From assembly GCF_020740795.1 (NCBI RefSeq), contig NC_067305.1, forward strand, positions 2,232,001 through 2,296,000: a stretch of 64,000 nucleotides of DNA. The letters run 5' to 3'. Within the stretch, counting starts at the first letter, position 1. Every line of letters begins with the position of its first letter. Below, piece by piece: positions 1 through 11,744 of this stretch. Under the pieces are notes generated by a model. It saw only the letters and a list, made by a program, of their open reading frames with translations. It did not search any database and was not told where the DNA came from. The position numbers were made by a program, and so were the translations under genes. The DNA is from Apus apus. Taxonomy: Eukaryota; Chordata; Aves; Apodiformes; Apodidae.

Positions 1-95
1 GCCCAAGCTCTTCTGTGATGGGATGTGAGGCAGGACCTGGCAGGAACCCCAGGGTACAAGCTGTCCCGGTGACCCTCCCTGTGTTCTCCTCACAG

Positions 96-1011
96 CCCAC
101 CCCAGGCAGGGACCGAGGAGCTGCTGTCCCCCACCGCCCCGAGCCGAGTCAACACTTCGTCCCCAGAGCCCGGCAGCAGCAACCAGTTCCTGGCCATCCT
201 GACCCAGTTCATCCGTCAGGTCCTGAGCACCTCCAGCGATCCCCCCACCCAGCCCAGCCCCCACCACTGGCTGGACTTCCAGGTGATGGAGACCCTCCCT
301 CACCAGCTGCTCAACCTGTCGGAGGAGGCGGCGCTGGAGCGCCTGGTGGAGTCGGAGGAGCCCTCGGTGCTGCTCTTCCCCCAGGACAGCGGGGCCGTGC
401 TGGAGCAGCACCTGGGGGCCTGGCAGCCTGAGGGGACCGTGTTGCAGCTGCTGATGGGCAAACTGCAGGCGGTGATCCAGGATCTGAGGGACATCCCAGC
501 CTTCCAAGCAAACACCGGGCTTTTCCAGCGCCTCCTGAGCTTTTGCTACTACCCGGCGGCACCGGGCGAGGGTGAAGGCGTCAAGCAGCCCTCGGGCTCG
601 GGGAAGCTGCACACGCTGCTGCTGCTGAAGGCGCTGCAGACGGTGCGGGCTCGCTGGCAGGAGCGGGGGAAGGTGCAGCGGCAGAACCGCAGCGCCCGGC
701 ACCAGGCGCACTGCCGCCTGCAGGAGCTGACCATCGACCTGCGGGACCGCAAGTTCATCGTCATGCCCACCGTCTACGCCGCCAACAACTGCGAGGGGCC
801 CTGCAAGCTGCCCCTCTCCACCCGCGTGCCCAGCTACTACTCGCACACGGTGCTGCTGCTGGGGATGCAGGAGCGGGGCTCCCCCCTCCAGCGCGCTCCC
901 TGCTGCGTGCCCGTCCGCTACTCGGATCAGCTCATCATCAGCCTCTCCACGGAGGGGCTGGAGGTCCGCAAGTTCCCCAACATGGTGGCAGAGGAGTGCG
1001 GCTGTCGGTAG
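96..1011 (+). CDS. AMH: Anti-Mullerian hormone, last coding exon (partial gene)
   Basis: AMH is a secreted TGF-beta family hormone made in the gonads; it causes Mullerian duct regression and acts in sex differentiation. The window holds only the final large exon. A pyrimidine-rich acceptor ends in CACAG at 91-95. The reading frame then runs open (codons from 97) through FLAILTQFIRQVL and HHWLDF and ends at TAG 1009-1011. The N-terminal pro-region is the AMH-specific part. A furin-type site RQNR lies at 679-690 just before SARHQAHC, where the mature C-terminal peptide should begin. The C-terminal domain (about 691-1011) has the seven-cysteine TGF-beta pattern: HC, NNC, GPC, PCC and a terminal ECGCR. 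Earlier exons are off the left edge. It ends tail to tail with JSRP1, as in mammals. Identity is very secure; the exon start rests on the acceptor and an open frame. Confidence 0.96.
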
Positions 1012-2610
1012 AGGCTCCCGCCCGTCTCCCCGCTCGCCCTCAGTTTCCCCCGTCCCCAGTTTGTCCCGGCAGCTCGGGAACTGGTGCTTCTCTCCGAGAC
1101 GGGAGCTCCCCGCGCCTTCTTTCCCCACCGTTTGGCTCCTGATGTCGCTCTGGTTCTGGGTTTGTCTGTAGCTGTGCCAGTCCCCCGGGGGATGCTCGGA
1201 CGCCCCGTTTTTCCCTGTGCCCGATGCTGGGGATGCCCGAGGTGCCCATGAAGCCGTGCAGTGTGGCTCTGACCCCACAGTAAGGTTTGGGCTGGATGTG
1301 GGCACCAGGAGACCATCGGGAGACCACAAGGCTTGGTCAGGACCGTGCTCATTGAAACCTTCTGCTCCTGTAGCACCTGGGCAGGGCAGTTGTTAACGTC
1401 ATACAAGCCCCCACCTCCCGCCTTGCAGCATCCTCTGCCCAATTCCCAGCTCATGGTGTGTCACTGAACCCCCGTGGGTCGTGGCTCCACCTGTGAAAGC
1501 TGAACAAGAGCAAAATCCCCCCCCCCCCCCCCGAAAGGATCAGCTTTACCTGAGGATCCGTCCCTGTGTGAGAGCCACTGGGGACACACACACACACACA
1601 CACACACACGATACTCAGGACTCCTTGCCAGGTCACATCTGCATCCCCCCTCGCTGACCCCACTCCCGGGACGCTGCCAGAGCCGGGGGGGTGAGGGGAG
1701 GCTGAGGGGAGCGATCCTGTTACACCTCACAGCAGTAACAGGAGAGGGCACAAACTGCTGCCAAAGCACCTGCTCCCCGGCCCCGCCGCTGCCCCCGGAT
1801 CATCTTCCCAGCCAAGCCCCTCCCTGAGCGAGACCTGCCGGGGCTGCTACAGGCTCTGACTCTCCCAAAGCAGCTCCTGGGCTCATCCCAGCTGCAAACC
1901 CCAGTGCTGGGACAAGCCCTTGGGCTTTGCCGTGTCTCCCCCCCAGTGCTGGTGGGGGCAGGACACACACCAGCCCCAGCCCCTGGCCTTTGTAGGGACC
2001 CCAACTCAGCCTCGAGCCCCTCTGCACCAGCGAGGGTGGGGGGGGGTGGGCACAGAGCACACACAAACATAACCAGGGACAACATACGTTTTTGTTTGTT
2101 TGTTTTTTGTTGGTTTTTTTTTTTAAACATTCAATTTAATACCTTTTTAAAAACGAAAATAATTTCCTTTAACCTCTAGTGATTTAGCAAATACTTAAAA
2201 CCTGCCGGGGGGTGGGGCTGTGAAGGTCTCCAGGAGTTGCTACAGCACTGGGTGACATTGCACTCGTGTTTCGTTCCTAAAAGTGACTCTGTGAAGGCAA
2301 GGCCTGAAGAGACCCCTGGGTGAGGGGCTCTCCAGCCCTTTTCTGTTGCCAGCAAGCTTCACCCACCCTGCAGCGAGGGCAAGGTGGTCAGTCCCCTGAT
2401 GTCCCCCCTGAGGACGGCAGCAGCCTGGCTTTGCTGACTCAGAATCCACTTCTCTCTTGATTTGCTTCGAATAAAACCATTCACTGAACTCAAAAGCCAC
2501 ACGGTCTGGAGACAAACTCTGTTCACTGGGATCCCTGTGCCCGGCTGAGCTGCCTCAGGGAGCACGAGTGGAAATGAACTGGGAGGGAGGTTTGGGGTGG
2601 GGATGGAGAA
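1012..2610. other. AMH-JSRP1 convergent intergenic interval with simple repeats
   Basis: No coding sequence is supported here. The interval should hold the 3' UTRs of both convergent genes. It contains a C16 homopolymer (1517-1532), an AC dinucleotide run (1584-1609) and a T-rich, AT-rich patch (2090-2180). An AATAAA on the plus strand at 2470-2475 could end AMH, though it is far from the stop. An ATTAAA on the minus strand (2140-2135) could end JSRP1. Neither assignment is certain. Confidence 0.5.
1584..1609. repeat. (AC)n microsatellite
   Basis: About 13 uninterrupted AC units downstream of AMH, close after a run of 16 C at 1517-1532. Ordinary simple repeats that may be polymorphic. Confidence 0.95.
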
Positions 2611-2873
2611 CTAAGCGCGAAGCCCCGATGAAGAGAAGCTCCTTCCCCTGATTTTTCTTTTCAGGTCGCCTTTCTGCTTCTCATCCAGGGGGGGCCCAAA
2701 GTCCACAAGGAGGCTGATGCCAGGCTCCCCGGGCTGCTCCGCTGCTGCTCCGAGATCCTGGGGCTCTGCCCGTGGACCAGCCCGAGGGTGTCCCTGGGGA
2801 GCCGCAGGGTGTCCGTGCCGGGGTTGGACCCCCCTGGATTCAGCACCATCGAGCCCCTCGCTGGCCCCGGCCT

Positions 2874-4929
2874 TTAGTCGCGCCTCTTGCCCTCCCTGGG
2901 CCCGGCCGTGCCCTCGGGCTCCCGGGATCTCCTGCCCCTCTCCCGCCTCGGGCTCTCCCTGCCCGCCCGGCCCTTCCCCCCTTCCCTCCTGGGCTCCTCC
3001 CGCTCCCTCCGATTCTCCTTCCCCTCCCGGCCCCATTTCTTCTGGGGCTGCTGCCACTCCCGGGGGGCCCTGGGGGCTCTGCTGGGTCTGTCCCTCTGTG
3101 CCCTGTCCTTGGCTCGTGCTTCCCTCCAGCTGCTTTGCTCCGTCCGGGCAGCACGGCCCTCCCGGGCCTTCTCCTCCTTCTTCTCCTTCCTCTCTGGCTT
3201 CTTCTCCTTCTTCTCCAGCTTCTTCTCTGGCTTCTTCTCCCGGCTTTTCTTCACCTCTGCTGCAGGCAGTGAAACTCTGGGGACATCTGTGGGCTCCTCA
3301 TCCCCTTCCTCTTCATCCCCATCCTCTTTGTCACTGTCCTCATCATCCCCATCCTCTTTGTCCTTGTCCTCTTCATCCCCATGCTCTTCATCCCCGTCCT
3401 CATCATCCCCATCTTCTTTGTCTCCATCCTCTTCTTCTCCATCCTCTTTGTCCCTGTCCTCTTCATCCCTGTCCTCTTCATCCCTGTCCTCTGATGTTGA
3501 GCGGCCAAACCACTTCTTGAAGATCCAGGGCTCTGCCTGGGGGGAGATTGAAGGGACAAGATGCCAGTGACACAGCCCAAGGGACTGGGACCCCTCTCCA
3601 TCCCTCCCCCAAGAGCTGAGATGCTCCCCTGGTGGGAGGTGTCCTAAGGATGCTGCTTCTCCCCTCACCCTGGACCCGTACCAAGTTGCTGTCAGCATCG
3701 TCATCATCATCACTGTTGTCATCACTGTCGTCATCACCATCATTGCTGCCACCATCGTCCTTGAACATGGTGCCCTTGGGCTGTGCTGGCTGGGCTGTCA
3801 CTGCTTCTGGGACCTCCTCCTTGGCAGTGACCACCTCTGGGAGGGGAAAGGGACAGGCCACCATCAGCCGGGTCAAGGCTGTTGGGATGTGAGGTCCCAG
3901 GGCCACCCCATCCTGGGACAATACCCCATTTCTGGCTGGATCCAGGATATTGGGGCAGCCTGGAACACCCAAACCCACCGTGAAGGGGAGGTGGTGGAGG
4001 GTCCTGCCTGCCACGGCTGACTCCTTCCCTGGAGCATGGTGCTGGAAGAGAGGAGAGGACACAGGAGGTGGCCACAGGGTCTGCCCATCCCATACCCCTC
4101 CATCTGGCTCCTGGCTCACCTTGGAGCACCTGGAAGGTGACGCTGAGCAGGGCGACGACGGAGGCCACCAGGATGCACTTGTTGAGGGTCAGCCCTTCCC
4201 AGAGGAGTGGCTCCTCTGCTGGGTCCAGGCTGGAGGGCTCCACCTTCCTCTGCACGGGGAGGCTCTTGGGGACTGGGGACCCCCAAGGAAAACAGCGTTA
4301 CTGGGGGAGCTGGGAAGCAGCAAAAGGGTGCTGGGAGGACGGGGAAGGAGGGGCAGAGGAAGGAGCAGGAGCTGCCTGCTCTGCCACCACCAGCAGAGGA
4401 AGGTGTTTGCACAGCAGAGGTGGGGAAAAGAGGGTCATGGGGACAGAGTCCGGGGTGTCTGGGCCATGATGTGCTGCAGCATCCTGGGGCTCCAGCAGGG
4501 AAAACCTCTGCCTGTGTCCCCCCCCCCTCCTCTGCTGCTTCCCCCCACAGCAGATCTGGGCAGGGAGGAGATGAGGAGGAGAAGGAGGAGGAGGAAGAAG
4601 AGGCAGTAGGGCAGGAGGAGGAGGGGAATTTGGCAGGTGGATGAGAAGCCCCATCTCCACATCACTGAGCTCCCAGGGGACTCTGGAGAGCAGATCTCAT
4701 CCTGTCACTGCTCCGTGGTCAGATGGTGCCTCCTGGGCTGGCTGGGGACACAGGACAGGGTCTGTGCCTCTGTGGCCACCTGGGGGGAGGCTGGCAGGTT
4801 TGGGGCAGGGAAGGGCTTTCCTGCATCCCCACCTGGAGGTCCAGCAGCGCTGCCTTTTGCTCCCACCGTCTCCGTCCGTTTCTTCTCCGCCACCTTCTTG
4901 TCCCCGCCGGGCGGTGCTGGCTCTGGCAT
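2874..4929 (-). CDS. JSRP1: Junctional sarcoplasmic reticulum protein 1 (JP-45), four coding exons
   Basis: JSRP1 is a single-pass protein of the skeletal muscle triad. The family's cytoplasmic N-terminus contacts the Cav1.1 channel and its lumenal C-terminus binds calsequestrin. Coding exons on the minus strand, all with matching phases and GT/AG sites: 4929-4833, 4272-4120, 3836-3682, 3536-2874. Together they give 355 aa (human, from memory, 331). The diagnostic core is LLWEGLTLNKCILVASVVAL at the membrane segment (about residues 65-82), close to the human LSLNKCLVLASLVALL. PKSLPVQRK matches human PRSVPARKK and the end GKRRD matches human GKGRD. Residues 110-133 and 151-216 are almost purely acidic (Asp/Glu), and 229-355 are Lys/Arg/Glu-rich and proline-poor at first. 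The acidic block is encoded by a 15-nt tandem repeat and looks expanded. The start is the first ATG after an in-frame stop at 4938-4936; an extra upstream 5' exon is possible. Confidence 0.93.
3298..3495 (-). repeat. 15-nt coding minisatellite in JSRP1 (acidic repeat)
   Basis: On the plus strand the unit is close to TCCTCTTCATCCCTG, repeated with drift. Read on the coding strand it gives five-residue units such as RDEED, GDKED and GDDED. It builds the acidic stretch of the predicted JSRP1 lumenal domain at about residues 151-216. The repeat stays in frame because the unit is a multiple of three. Confidence 0.85.
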
Positions 4930-7656
4930 CTCAGCTCAGGCTGGTTGGGATCCTGCTCAGAGACCAGCCCAGGTCCTCGCCTCCTCTAGCCCCTGCGGGG
5001 AGGGGAGCGAGCTGGCGGGGAGGGGGGAGGTGTGAGAGCATCGCATGGCCCCGTGGGGAAAGGGGGCCGGGGACACGGGACACCTCTCTGTCCCCTCCCA
5101 GAACAAGGGGTGCTCAGCACAACCACGGGGGTCCTGGGTCCCCGCACCCCCCAGCCCCTGCTCACGCTCCCCAGGACCCCGGGGCTGAGCTGATGCTGCC
5201 CCCGGCCCCGCTGCCTGAGTTTGCATCTCAGCCCTAAACCCCCCTGGGCTGGGTTGGCTCTGCCTGCTGAGGTGGGTTCAGCCACCAGCAGGTTCCGTGC
5301 TGCAGGGCAGCCCTAGAGCACCCGGGGGGGCTGGGACCCCCGGGCTGCGCTGGAGGGCACCCACCACAGAGTAGCCCTCGGGGTTGGATTGATCCACCCC
5401 CTCCCCCAGCCCGGCTGAGGTTGCAAACACCCCCCGAGGGCCAGGGCAGAGGCAGGGACCGGCCCAGCCCGGGGGGTTGCAGGGGGTGCAGGGGGGGCTG
5501 GGCTCGGTGCTGCGGGACACGGTGGCCGCGGGGCTGAGTCAGCAGCACCGGATCGGTGCCACCAGGGACAGGTCAGTGACAGCGACAGCTGAAGGACCTG
5601 GCCCGCGGCTCCCCCGGGACAGACACGGTGCAACGCCCTGCGGAGCCATCCTGGGCTGAACTCTCACCCTGCTGAGCCCCCAAGCCCAGCCAGCCCCGGG
5701 CAGCCCCCCCAGGATGTCACACGCACTCACAGGGGCTCTGCTGCTCTCCCGGTCGCTGCTCACTGGGCCGTTGGCATCTGTGAAAGGCAAACACAGCACA
5801 GCCTGCTGGGTGAGGAGTCTTGGAGAGCTGGGAATCACTGGGGGTGCCACTGCCACCCACTGCCTGATGGAGTGGGGACATTGTGGCCACGGTTCCACCC
5901 CCCAGCACAGCCAGGTCACCTGTGGAGAGTGGGTTTGGAAGGTCCTGGCCATGGCAGCTGGAAAGGTGTGGGGGGGTAAGAGCATCCCTGTGCACACCAG
6001 GGGCTGCTGAGCCCCAAAACCCATCCTGGGTACCCCTGGGGAGCTGCAGCCAAGGGGGGTGGTGACCTCCCCACCAAGGTGCTTGGGGGGGATAAACAGC
6101 CCAGGGTGCACATGGACACCTTGGAAACACTGGGCTGGAAGCTGGAAGGCTGGAGGCAGCTCAGGCTGTAGCCTAGACAGCAGGACAAGCTCTGGGTACC
6201 ACGGTACCCAGACCTCCACAAGCAACCAGACCTCCAAGATGACTTCAAGCCACCCAAGGGGATCACAAAGCTCAGGGGTAACTCTTAAGGCTTTTCCTAG
6301 TTGTGAAGTGGGAGAGAAAGCCAGAGGGTCTCCAGGGCTCTGCAGTGGTTTTTCTGCCCCTGGTTCTGGGGTGAGCTATGGGGATGAGGATGCCCCAGCA
6401 TGGTCCCAGTGCCAAGCAACCTTGGTCCTCTTGGCCCCTCTCACTCTGCAGGGCTCTGGATGCCACATCCTTGCAAGCCCTCACCAGCAAGAGGAACTTC
6501 CATCTCCTCTGAGCTGGACAAATCCAGTTCATTTTCCCCCAGCAGAAGAATGAATGCCGAGAAAAAAAAAATACGAAATTGCCAGTTTCCAGGATTGAAT
6601 CTAAACCATGATATTAGAAGCAAAGCAAAGAATAAAAGGAAACTTTCTGGCTGGGGAACTGCAGCCTGGAAGGTCTTGGGCTCTCGAGAGGAAACAAAAA
6701 CAAGTCTTTGGTTGTGTTTTAGTGATGGTGAGTCTGGTCCTTTCCCTGCTGGGAAGTGAAGGAGCTGCCCCAGGACTCCCAAGCTGGCTGGGAGGTTCCT
6801 AGTCCCAAGGAAAGCACAGAGATGGAGAGTTTCTCCTTAAAAGAGTTTCTCCTGCAAGTGCTTGTTCTGTTTTTGAGCTACACAGCTCTTCACACTTCTT
6901 TTTTTGAGCAAAGATGAGAGCAGGGAAGACAGAGGAGAGCACAAGCCTGTGTTCCCCTTGGCTGAGCCGTGGCTGATGTCCCTGTGGGGTCAGTGCCATG
7001 TGAGTGCCCCTTGATGTCCAAGATCACCCTGTGATTTCACACAAAGAGCAACCTCTGCTGGGTTGAGCCATCACTGTTGGGCTGAGCCATCTCCTGTGGG
7101 ACCTCAAGCCCCTCAAGCAGCTGGCACGGCCACGGCTGGCACTTCCTGGCCATGGTGAGGACAAAGTACCTTTTCTCTTGTCCTTCCTTGGTCACCTCTG
7201 AGTGCTCCTCACCCACCTGGGCAGCTCATCAGTGGCCTCGAAGCACCCCAAGTCTGTCTCCAACACCTCACAGGAACCTGCTGCCATGTCACCTCAAGGG
7301 ACTGTCACTAAACCAAGTGGGATAAAACAACCAGCAGGTGGTCACGGGCAGCAGTGCCCCGTGCCTCATGGTCTAGGCTGTGGTCCCTGGTCCCCAGCTG
7401 AGCTCAGCTCCCTGCTGTGGGGTGCTGGGCTGTTCCCACACCTCCTTCCCTTGGGTTTTGCCATGGAGGAGCCCAAACCACCTCATTTCCCTGGGCATGT
7501 GTCCAGGCTTTGCTGCAGGGCTGTGTGGCAGCCGTGCCATGGCCACAGCTGTCCTCCCCTGGCACCCATGGGTGTTCCCTCAGTCCCACCAACTGATCAG
7601 CTCCATGTCAGCTCTGTTCTCCCCAAGACGGGAGATGGGTGTCTGTGCCCCAGATG
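4930..7656. other. Intergenic sequence 5' of JSRP1, no gene seen
   Basis: GC-rich unique sequence. It should hold the JSRP1 promoter and any noncoding first exon, but I could not fix a transcription start. Open frames here are short, overlap on both strands and resemble no family I know. A TGAGTCAGCA motif (AP-1/Maf type) sits near 5535, for which I have only the match itself. Confidence 0.4.
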
Positions 7657-7850
7657 AAGGGTGGTGAGACCCTGGCCCAGGTTGCCCAGGGAAGCTGTGG
7701 CTGCCCCATCCCTGGCAGTGTTGAAGGGCAGGTTGGATGGGGCTTGGAGCAGCCTGGGCTGGTGGGAGGTGTCCCTGCCCATGCAGGGGGGTGGATCTAG
7801 ATGATCTTTCAGGTCCCTTCCAACTCAAATCATTCTATGATTCTATGATT
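7657..7850 (+). mobile_element. CR1 LINE 3' fragment
   Basis: 5'-truncated CR1 carrying the standard block from GGCCCAGGTTGCCCAGGG through the GGATGGGGCTTGGAGCAGCC core. It ends in the intact 3' tail ATTCTATGATTCTATGATT, which fixes orientation and the 3' boundary. Confidence 0.95.
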
Positions 7851-8684
7851 TTGGGGCTCTACAACCCCACAGCATCTTTGACCCCAGCCAGGATGAGTTG
7901 TGCCACCCAAAGGACCAGGTTTCCTGCGGTCTGTTCCAGCTCCAGCACCAACGGACCAAGCACGTGGCCCCTGCCCAGGCTAAGCACACCAGGATAGTCA
8001 CTGATCCCAGGGACAGCCACAGATGCTGGGAACAGCCATGGATACCAGGCATGACTTGCTCATGGCAGGCTGGTCACCCACTGCCCTAGAGCTCAGCTCC
8101 AGCCCTTGGCTCATCCTGACTCCTGCTCCGGAGACCTCCTGGAGGTCTGCTCCATCCATCCATCCATCCATCCATCCATCCATCCATCCATCCATCCCCT
8201 CCCTGCTGCTGCATCTACTCACCCTCCCTCGGATGCCCCCTCCACGAGGCAGATCTTCTCTGGAAAGCACAAACCTACAGACACCCCAGCAACAACGGGC
8301 TCCTCTCTGCCGGCACCGGGACTTCTCCCGCCCCACCTCCCGAGGTGGCCTCTGCCTCTGACTCAACATCAAAGAAACTTCCAAAAATAGTCCCCTCCGG
8401 CCCCGCTCTCCCCACGTGCTCTCACCCCGGCAGCACCGGGACGAGCCCGGTGGTCCCGGCTCCGGTGGTGCCCGTGGGCGGCCCCGCGGCAGCGCGAAAA
8501 GGGTTAAAAGCCGCCGAAAGTCCTACCTGGGGCTCGACCACCGCTGCCTCCGCTCGGGCTGCAACCCCCGCCTGGCTCTGCTCCCCCCCCCGGGGTTAAT
8601 AATGAGCAGCAACAGCTGCCCGAGCCTGCCGAGCAAAATAGCGCCCAATCACCGGCACCGGAGCCGCCGCGGCAGCCCCGAGCG
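7851..8684. other. Unique GC-rich flank with CpG-dense segment
   Basis: Sequence between a CR1 and the large 21-nt array. From about 8390 it becomes CpG-rich with a CCAAT at 8645-8649, resembling a small CpG island. No conserved reading frame is visible. The last 50 bases already contain the motif that the following array amplifies. Confidence 0.4.
8151..8197. repeat. (TCCA)n microsatellite
   Basis: Nearly 12 uninterrupted TCCA units. Confidence 0.97.
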
Positions 8685-10630
8685 GGCGGCTCAGCCCCCG
8701 AACCGGCAGCTCAGCCCCCCAAAAAGGCGGCTCCGTCCCCCAAAAAGGCGGCTCAGTCCCCCAAAAGGCGGCTCAGTCCCCAAAAAGGCGGCTCAGCCCC
8801 CCAAAAAGGCGGCTCAGTCCCCGAAAAGGTGGCTCAGCCCCCCCAAAAGGCGGCTCAGTCCCCAAAAAGGCGGCTCAGCCCCCCAAAAGGCGGCTCAGCC
8901 CCCCAAAAAGGCGGCTCAGTCCCCGAAAAGGTGGCTCAGCCCCCCCAAAAGGCGGCTCAGCCCCCGAAAAGGCGGCTCAGCCCCCCAAAAAAAAGGCAGA
9001 TCAGCCCCCGAACCGGCAGCTCAGCCCCCCAAAAAGGCGGCTCAGCCCCCCCAAAAAAGGCAGATCAGCCCCCGAAAAGGCAGCTCAGCCCCCCAAAAAG
9101 GCGGCTCAGCCCCCGAAAAAGGTGGCTCAGCCCCCGAGCCAGCAGCTCAGCCCCCCAAAAAGGCGGCTCAGTCCCCCAAAAAGGCGGCTCAGTCCCCGAA
9201 AAGGTGGCTCAGCCCCCAAAAAGGCGGCTCAGCCCCCCCAAAAAAAGGCAGCTCAGCCCCCGAACCAGCAGCTCAGCCCCCCAAAAAGGCGGCTCAGTCC
9301 CCCAAAAGGTGGCTCAGCCCCCGAGCCAGCAGCTCAGCCCCCCAAAAAAGGCGGCTCAGCCCCCAAAAAGGCGGCTCGGCCCCCCCAAAAAAGGCAGATC
9401 AGCCCCCGAACCAGCAGATCAGCCCCCCAAAAAGGCAGATCAGCCCCCGAAAAGGCGGCTCAGCCCCCCCAAAAAAGGCAGATCAGTCCCCGAAAAGGTG
9501 ACTCAGCCCCCGAGCCAGCAGCTCAGCCCCCCAAAAAGGCAGATCAGCCCCCCAAAAAGGCAGATCAGCCCCCGAAAAGGCGGCTCAGCCCCCCCAAAAA
9601 AGGCAGATCAGCCCCCGAACCAGCAGCTCAGCCCCCCAAAAAGGCGGCTCAGCCCCCCAAAAAAAGGTGGCTCAGCCCCCGAACCAGCAGCTCAGCCCCC
9701 AAAAAGGTGGCTCAGCCCCTGAGCCAGCAGCTCAGCCCCTCAAAAAGGCAGATCAGCCCCCGAAAAGGCAGCTCAGCCCCCAAAAAGGCGGCTCAGCCCC
9801 CCCAAAAAAGGCAGATCAGCCCCCGAACCAGCAGCTCAGCCCCCCAAAAAGGCGGCTCAGCCCCCAAAAAGGTGGCTCAGCCCCCGAGCCAGCAGCTCAG
9901 CCCCCCCAAAAAGGCAGCTCAGCCCTCGAAAAAGCAGCTCAGCCCAGCAAAAAAGGCAGATCAGCCCCAGAAAAGGCGGCTTAGACCCCAAAAAGGCGGC
10001 TCAGTCCCCCAGAAAAGGCAGCTCAGCCCCCGAAACAGCAGATCAGCCCCCAAAAAAGGCGGCTCAGCCCCCCAAAAAAGGCACATCAGCCCCCAAAACA
10101 GCAGATCAGCCCCAAAAAAGGCAGCTCAGCCCCCCAAAAGGCGGCTCAGCCCCCAAAACAGCAGATCAGTCCCCGAAAAGGTGGCTTAGCCCCTGAAAAG
10201 GGCAGATCAGCCCCCGAAAAAAGGCGGCTCAGCCCCAAAAAAAGGCGGCTCAGCCCCAAAAAAGGCAGCTCAGCCCCCCCCGAAAAGGCAGATCAGCCCC
10301 TGAAAAGGTGGCTCAGCCCTCCCAAAAAAAGCACATCAGCCCCCAAAACAGCAGCTCAGTCATAAAAAAGGCAGCTCAGCCTTCGAAAAAGCAGCTCAGC
10401 CCCACAAAAAAGGCAGCTCAGCCCCAGAAAAGGCAGCTCAGCCCCCCAAAAAAGGCAGCTCAGCCCTCGAAAAGGCAGCTCAGCCCCCCAAAAAAGGCAG
10501 ATCAGCTGCTGAAAAAGCAGCTCAGCCCCCTAAACAGCAGCTCGACCCGAAGAGGCAGCTCAGCCCCCTAAACAGCAGCTCGGCCCCCGAAAAAGGCAGC
10601 TCAGCCCCTGAAGAGGCAGCTCAGCCTCAG
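8685..10630. repeat. Large ~21-nt minisatellite, about 90 units
   Basis: Tandem units close to GGCGGCTCAGCCCCCCAAAA, mostly 20-22 nt, with variants GGCAGATCAG, GGTGGCTCAG and CCGAACCAGCAG. The unit has no stop codon in any of the three forward frames and a length near a multiple of three. Forward reading frames of several hundred codons therefore appear in all three frames at once (repeats of RRLSPPK, KAAQPPK and KGGSAP type). That pattern marks a satellite, not a protein. Left-hand units keep CpG (GGCGGC); right-hand units past about 10250 are mostly GGCAGC. Confidence 0.95.
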
Positions 10631-11035
10631 GCAGCGGCAGCCGGGGCTGCCCCAGCCGGGGGGGCTGCAGGGGGACACGGCTCTCAAGGGCTTGTCCCTC
10701 TCTGAGCGTCCCCCGAGCAGGAGGAGGACAGAAGGGGCTGTTTGCTCCCCAGCCCGGGGGTCTCAGAGCCAGGGGTGGGATGGACACGGGGGCTGGGGAC
10801 CCAGCCAGGCGGGTGGGCAACCTGGGACGGGACGGGTGGTGCAGGAGAGAGGAGGGGCAACCCCCTGGGACCTGCAGTGCTTGGACAACCCCGGTGAAAA
10901 CTGCTTTTTACCAGTATTTGAGAGCAGGTTCTTTGCTCTGCAAAGCCTCAGATTCCCCCGTGGTGCCTGTTCCTGCAGCCAGGTGCCCAGGAGCCACAGC
11001 CACGCTGTCCTGGTCCTCACCACAGCTCACAGGAG
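10631..11035. other. Unique spacer, nothing recognised
   Basis: GC-rich single-copy sequence between the 21-nt array and a CR1 copy. No gene, RNA or element recognised. Confidence 0.4.
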
Positions 11036-11300
11036 GTATCACAGCATCACCCAGGCTGGAAAAGACCTTTGAGATCATCAAGCCCATCTATGACCTGACA
11101 CCCCCACACCCCCAGACCATGGCACCAAGTGCCACCTCCAGCCTTTCCTTGAGCACCTCCAGGGATGGTGCCCCCACCACTTCCCTGGGCAGCCCATCCC
11201 AATGTCTGATCACCCTCTCCATGAGGAAGTGCTTCCTAACATCCCACCTAAACCTCCCCGTGGAAGCAGCTTCAGGCCAGGCCCTCTTGTCTTCTTGCTA
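11036..11300 (-). mobile_element. CR1 LINE fragment, diverged subfamily
   Basis: Reverse-oriented CR1 3' region, reading CAGGCTGGAAAAGACCTTTG then AGATCATCAAGCC and the CTCTCCATGAGGAAGTGC block. It differs from the young copies elsewhere in the window, so it is probably an older subfamily. Confidence 0.9.
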
Positions 11301-11744
11301 GTTGTGAGGCAGTGAAGAGATGAAGCACCTCTCATCTGGGGAGCCTAAAAGGCCCACGGGGCTCTGGCCCTGCCTGTGCCAGGTCACTCAGCTCCACACC
11401 AGCAGCTCCAGCCTCAGGTGGAAGTTCCTGTCCCAGGGGGACGTGGTCCCAGCCATGGCTGGTCCCAGCCCATCACACCTTGGAGGCACCTCGCTTTGAG
11501 GAGATCTCTCTTACTAAGACCCACTTCTGAAAAGCTTCAGGTTTTAAAAAAAGCCCTGATCCTGTGACGTTTCCCACCTGCAGTGTTGATGATTTTCTTC
11601 AGCAGAGGTGTGAGAGGTCTTTGATTGCAAGATCTAAAGGAGGAATAAACTGGGCACTGGCATCCCAGAGGGGGCTTTTTCCAGGGTTCTGGACTCCCAG
11701 TGAGACTGGGTCAGGGTCCTGCTTTAGGACCAGGCAGCAAAAAA

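Noticed and set aside
2717-3570. Plus-strand Ser/Pro/Leu-rich frames of 227-267 codons
   Set aside because: Antisense shadow of JSRP1 exon 4, whose minus-strand frame has conserved termini and matching splice phases.
8416-10189. Long plus-strand reading frames encoding RRLSPPK/KAAQPPK repeats
   Set aside because: All three forward frames are open together over a 21-nt tandem array, units vary by one base so frames drift, and there is no start context, splice pattern or family match.
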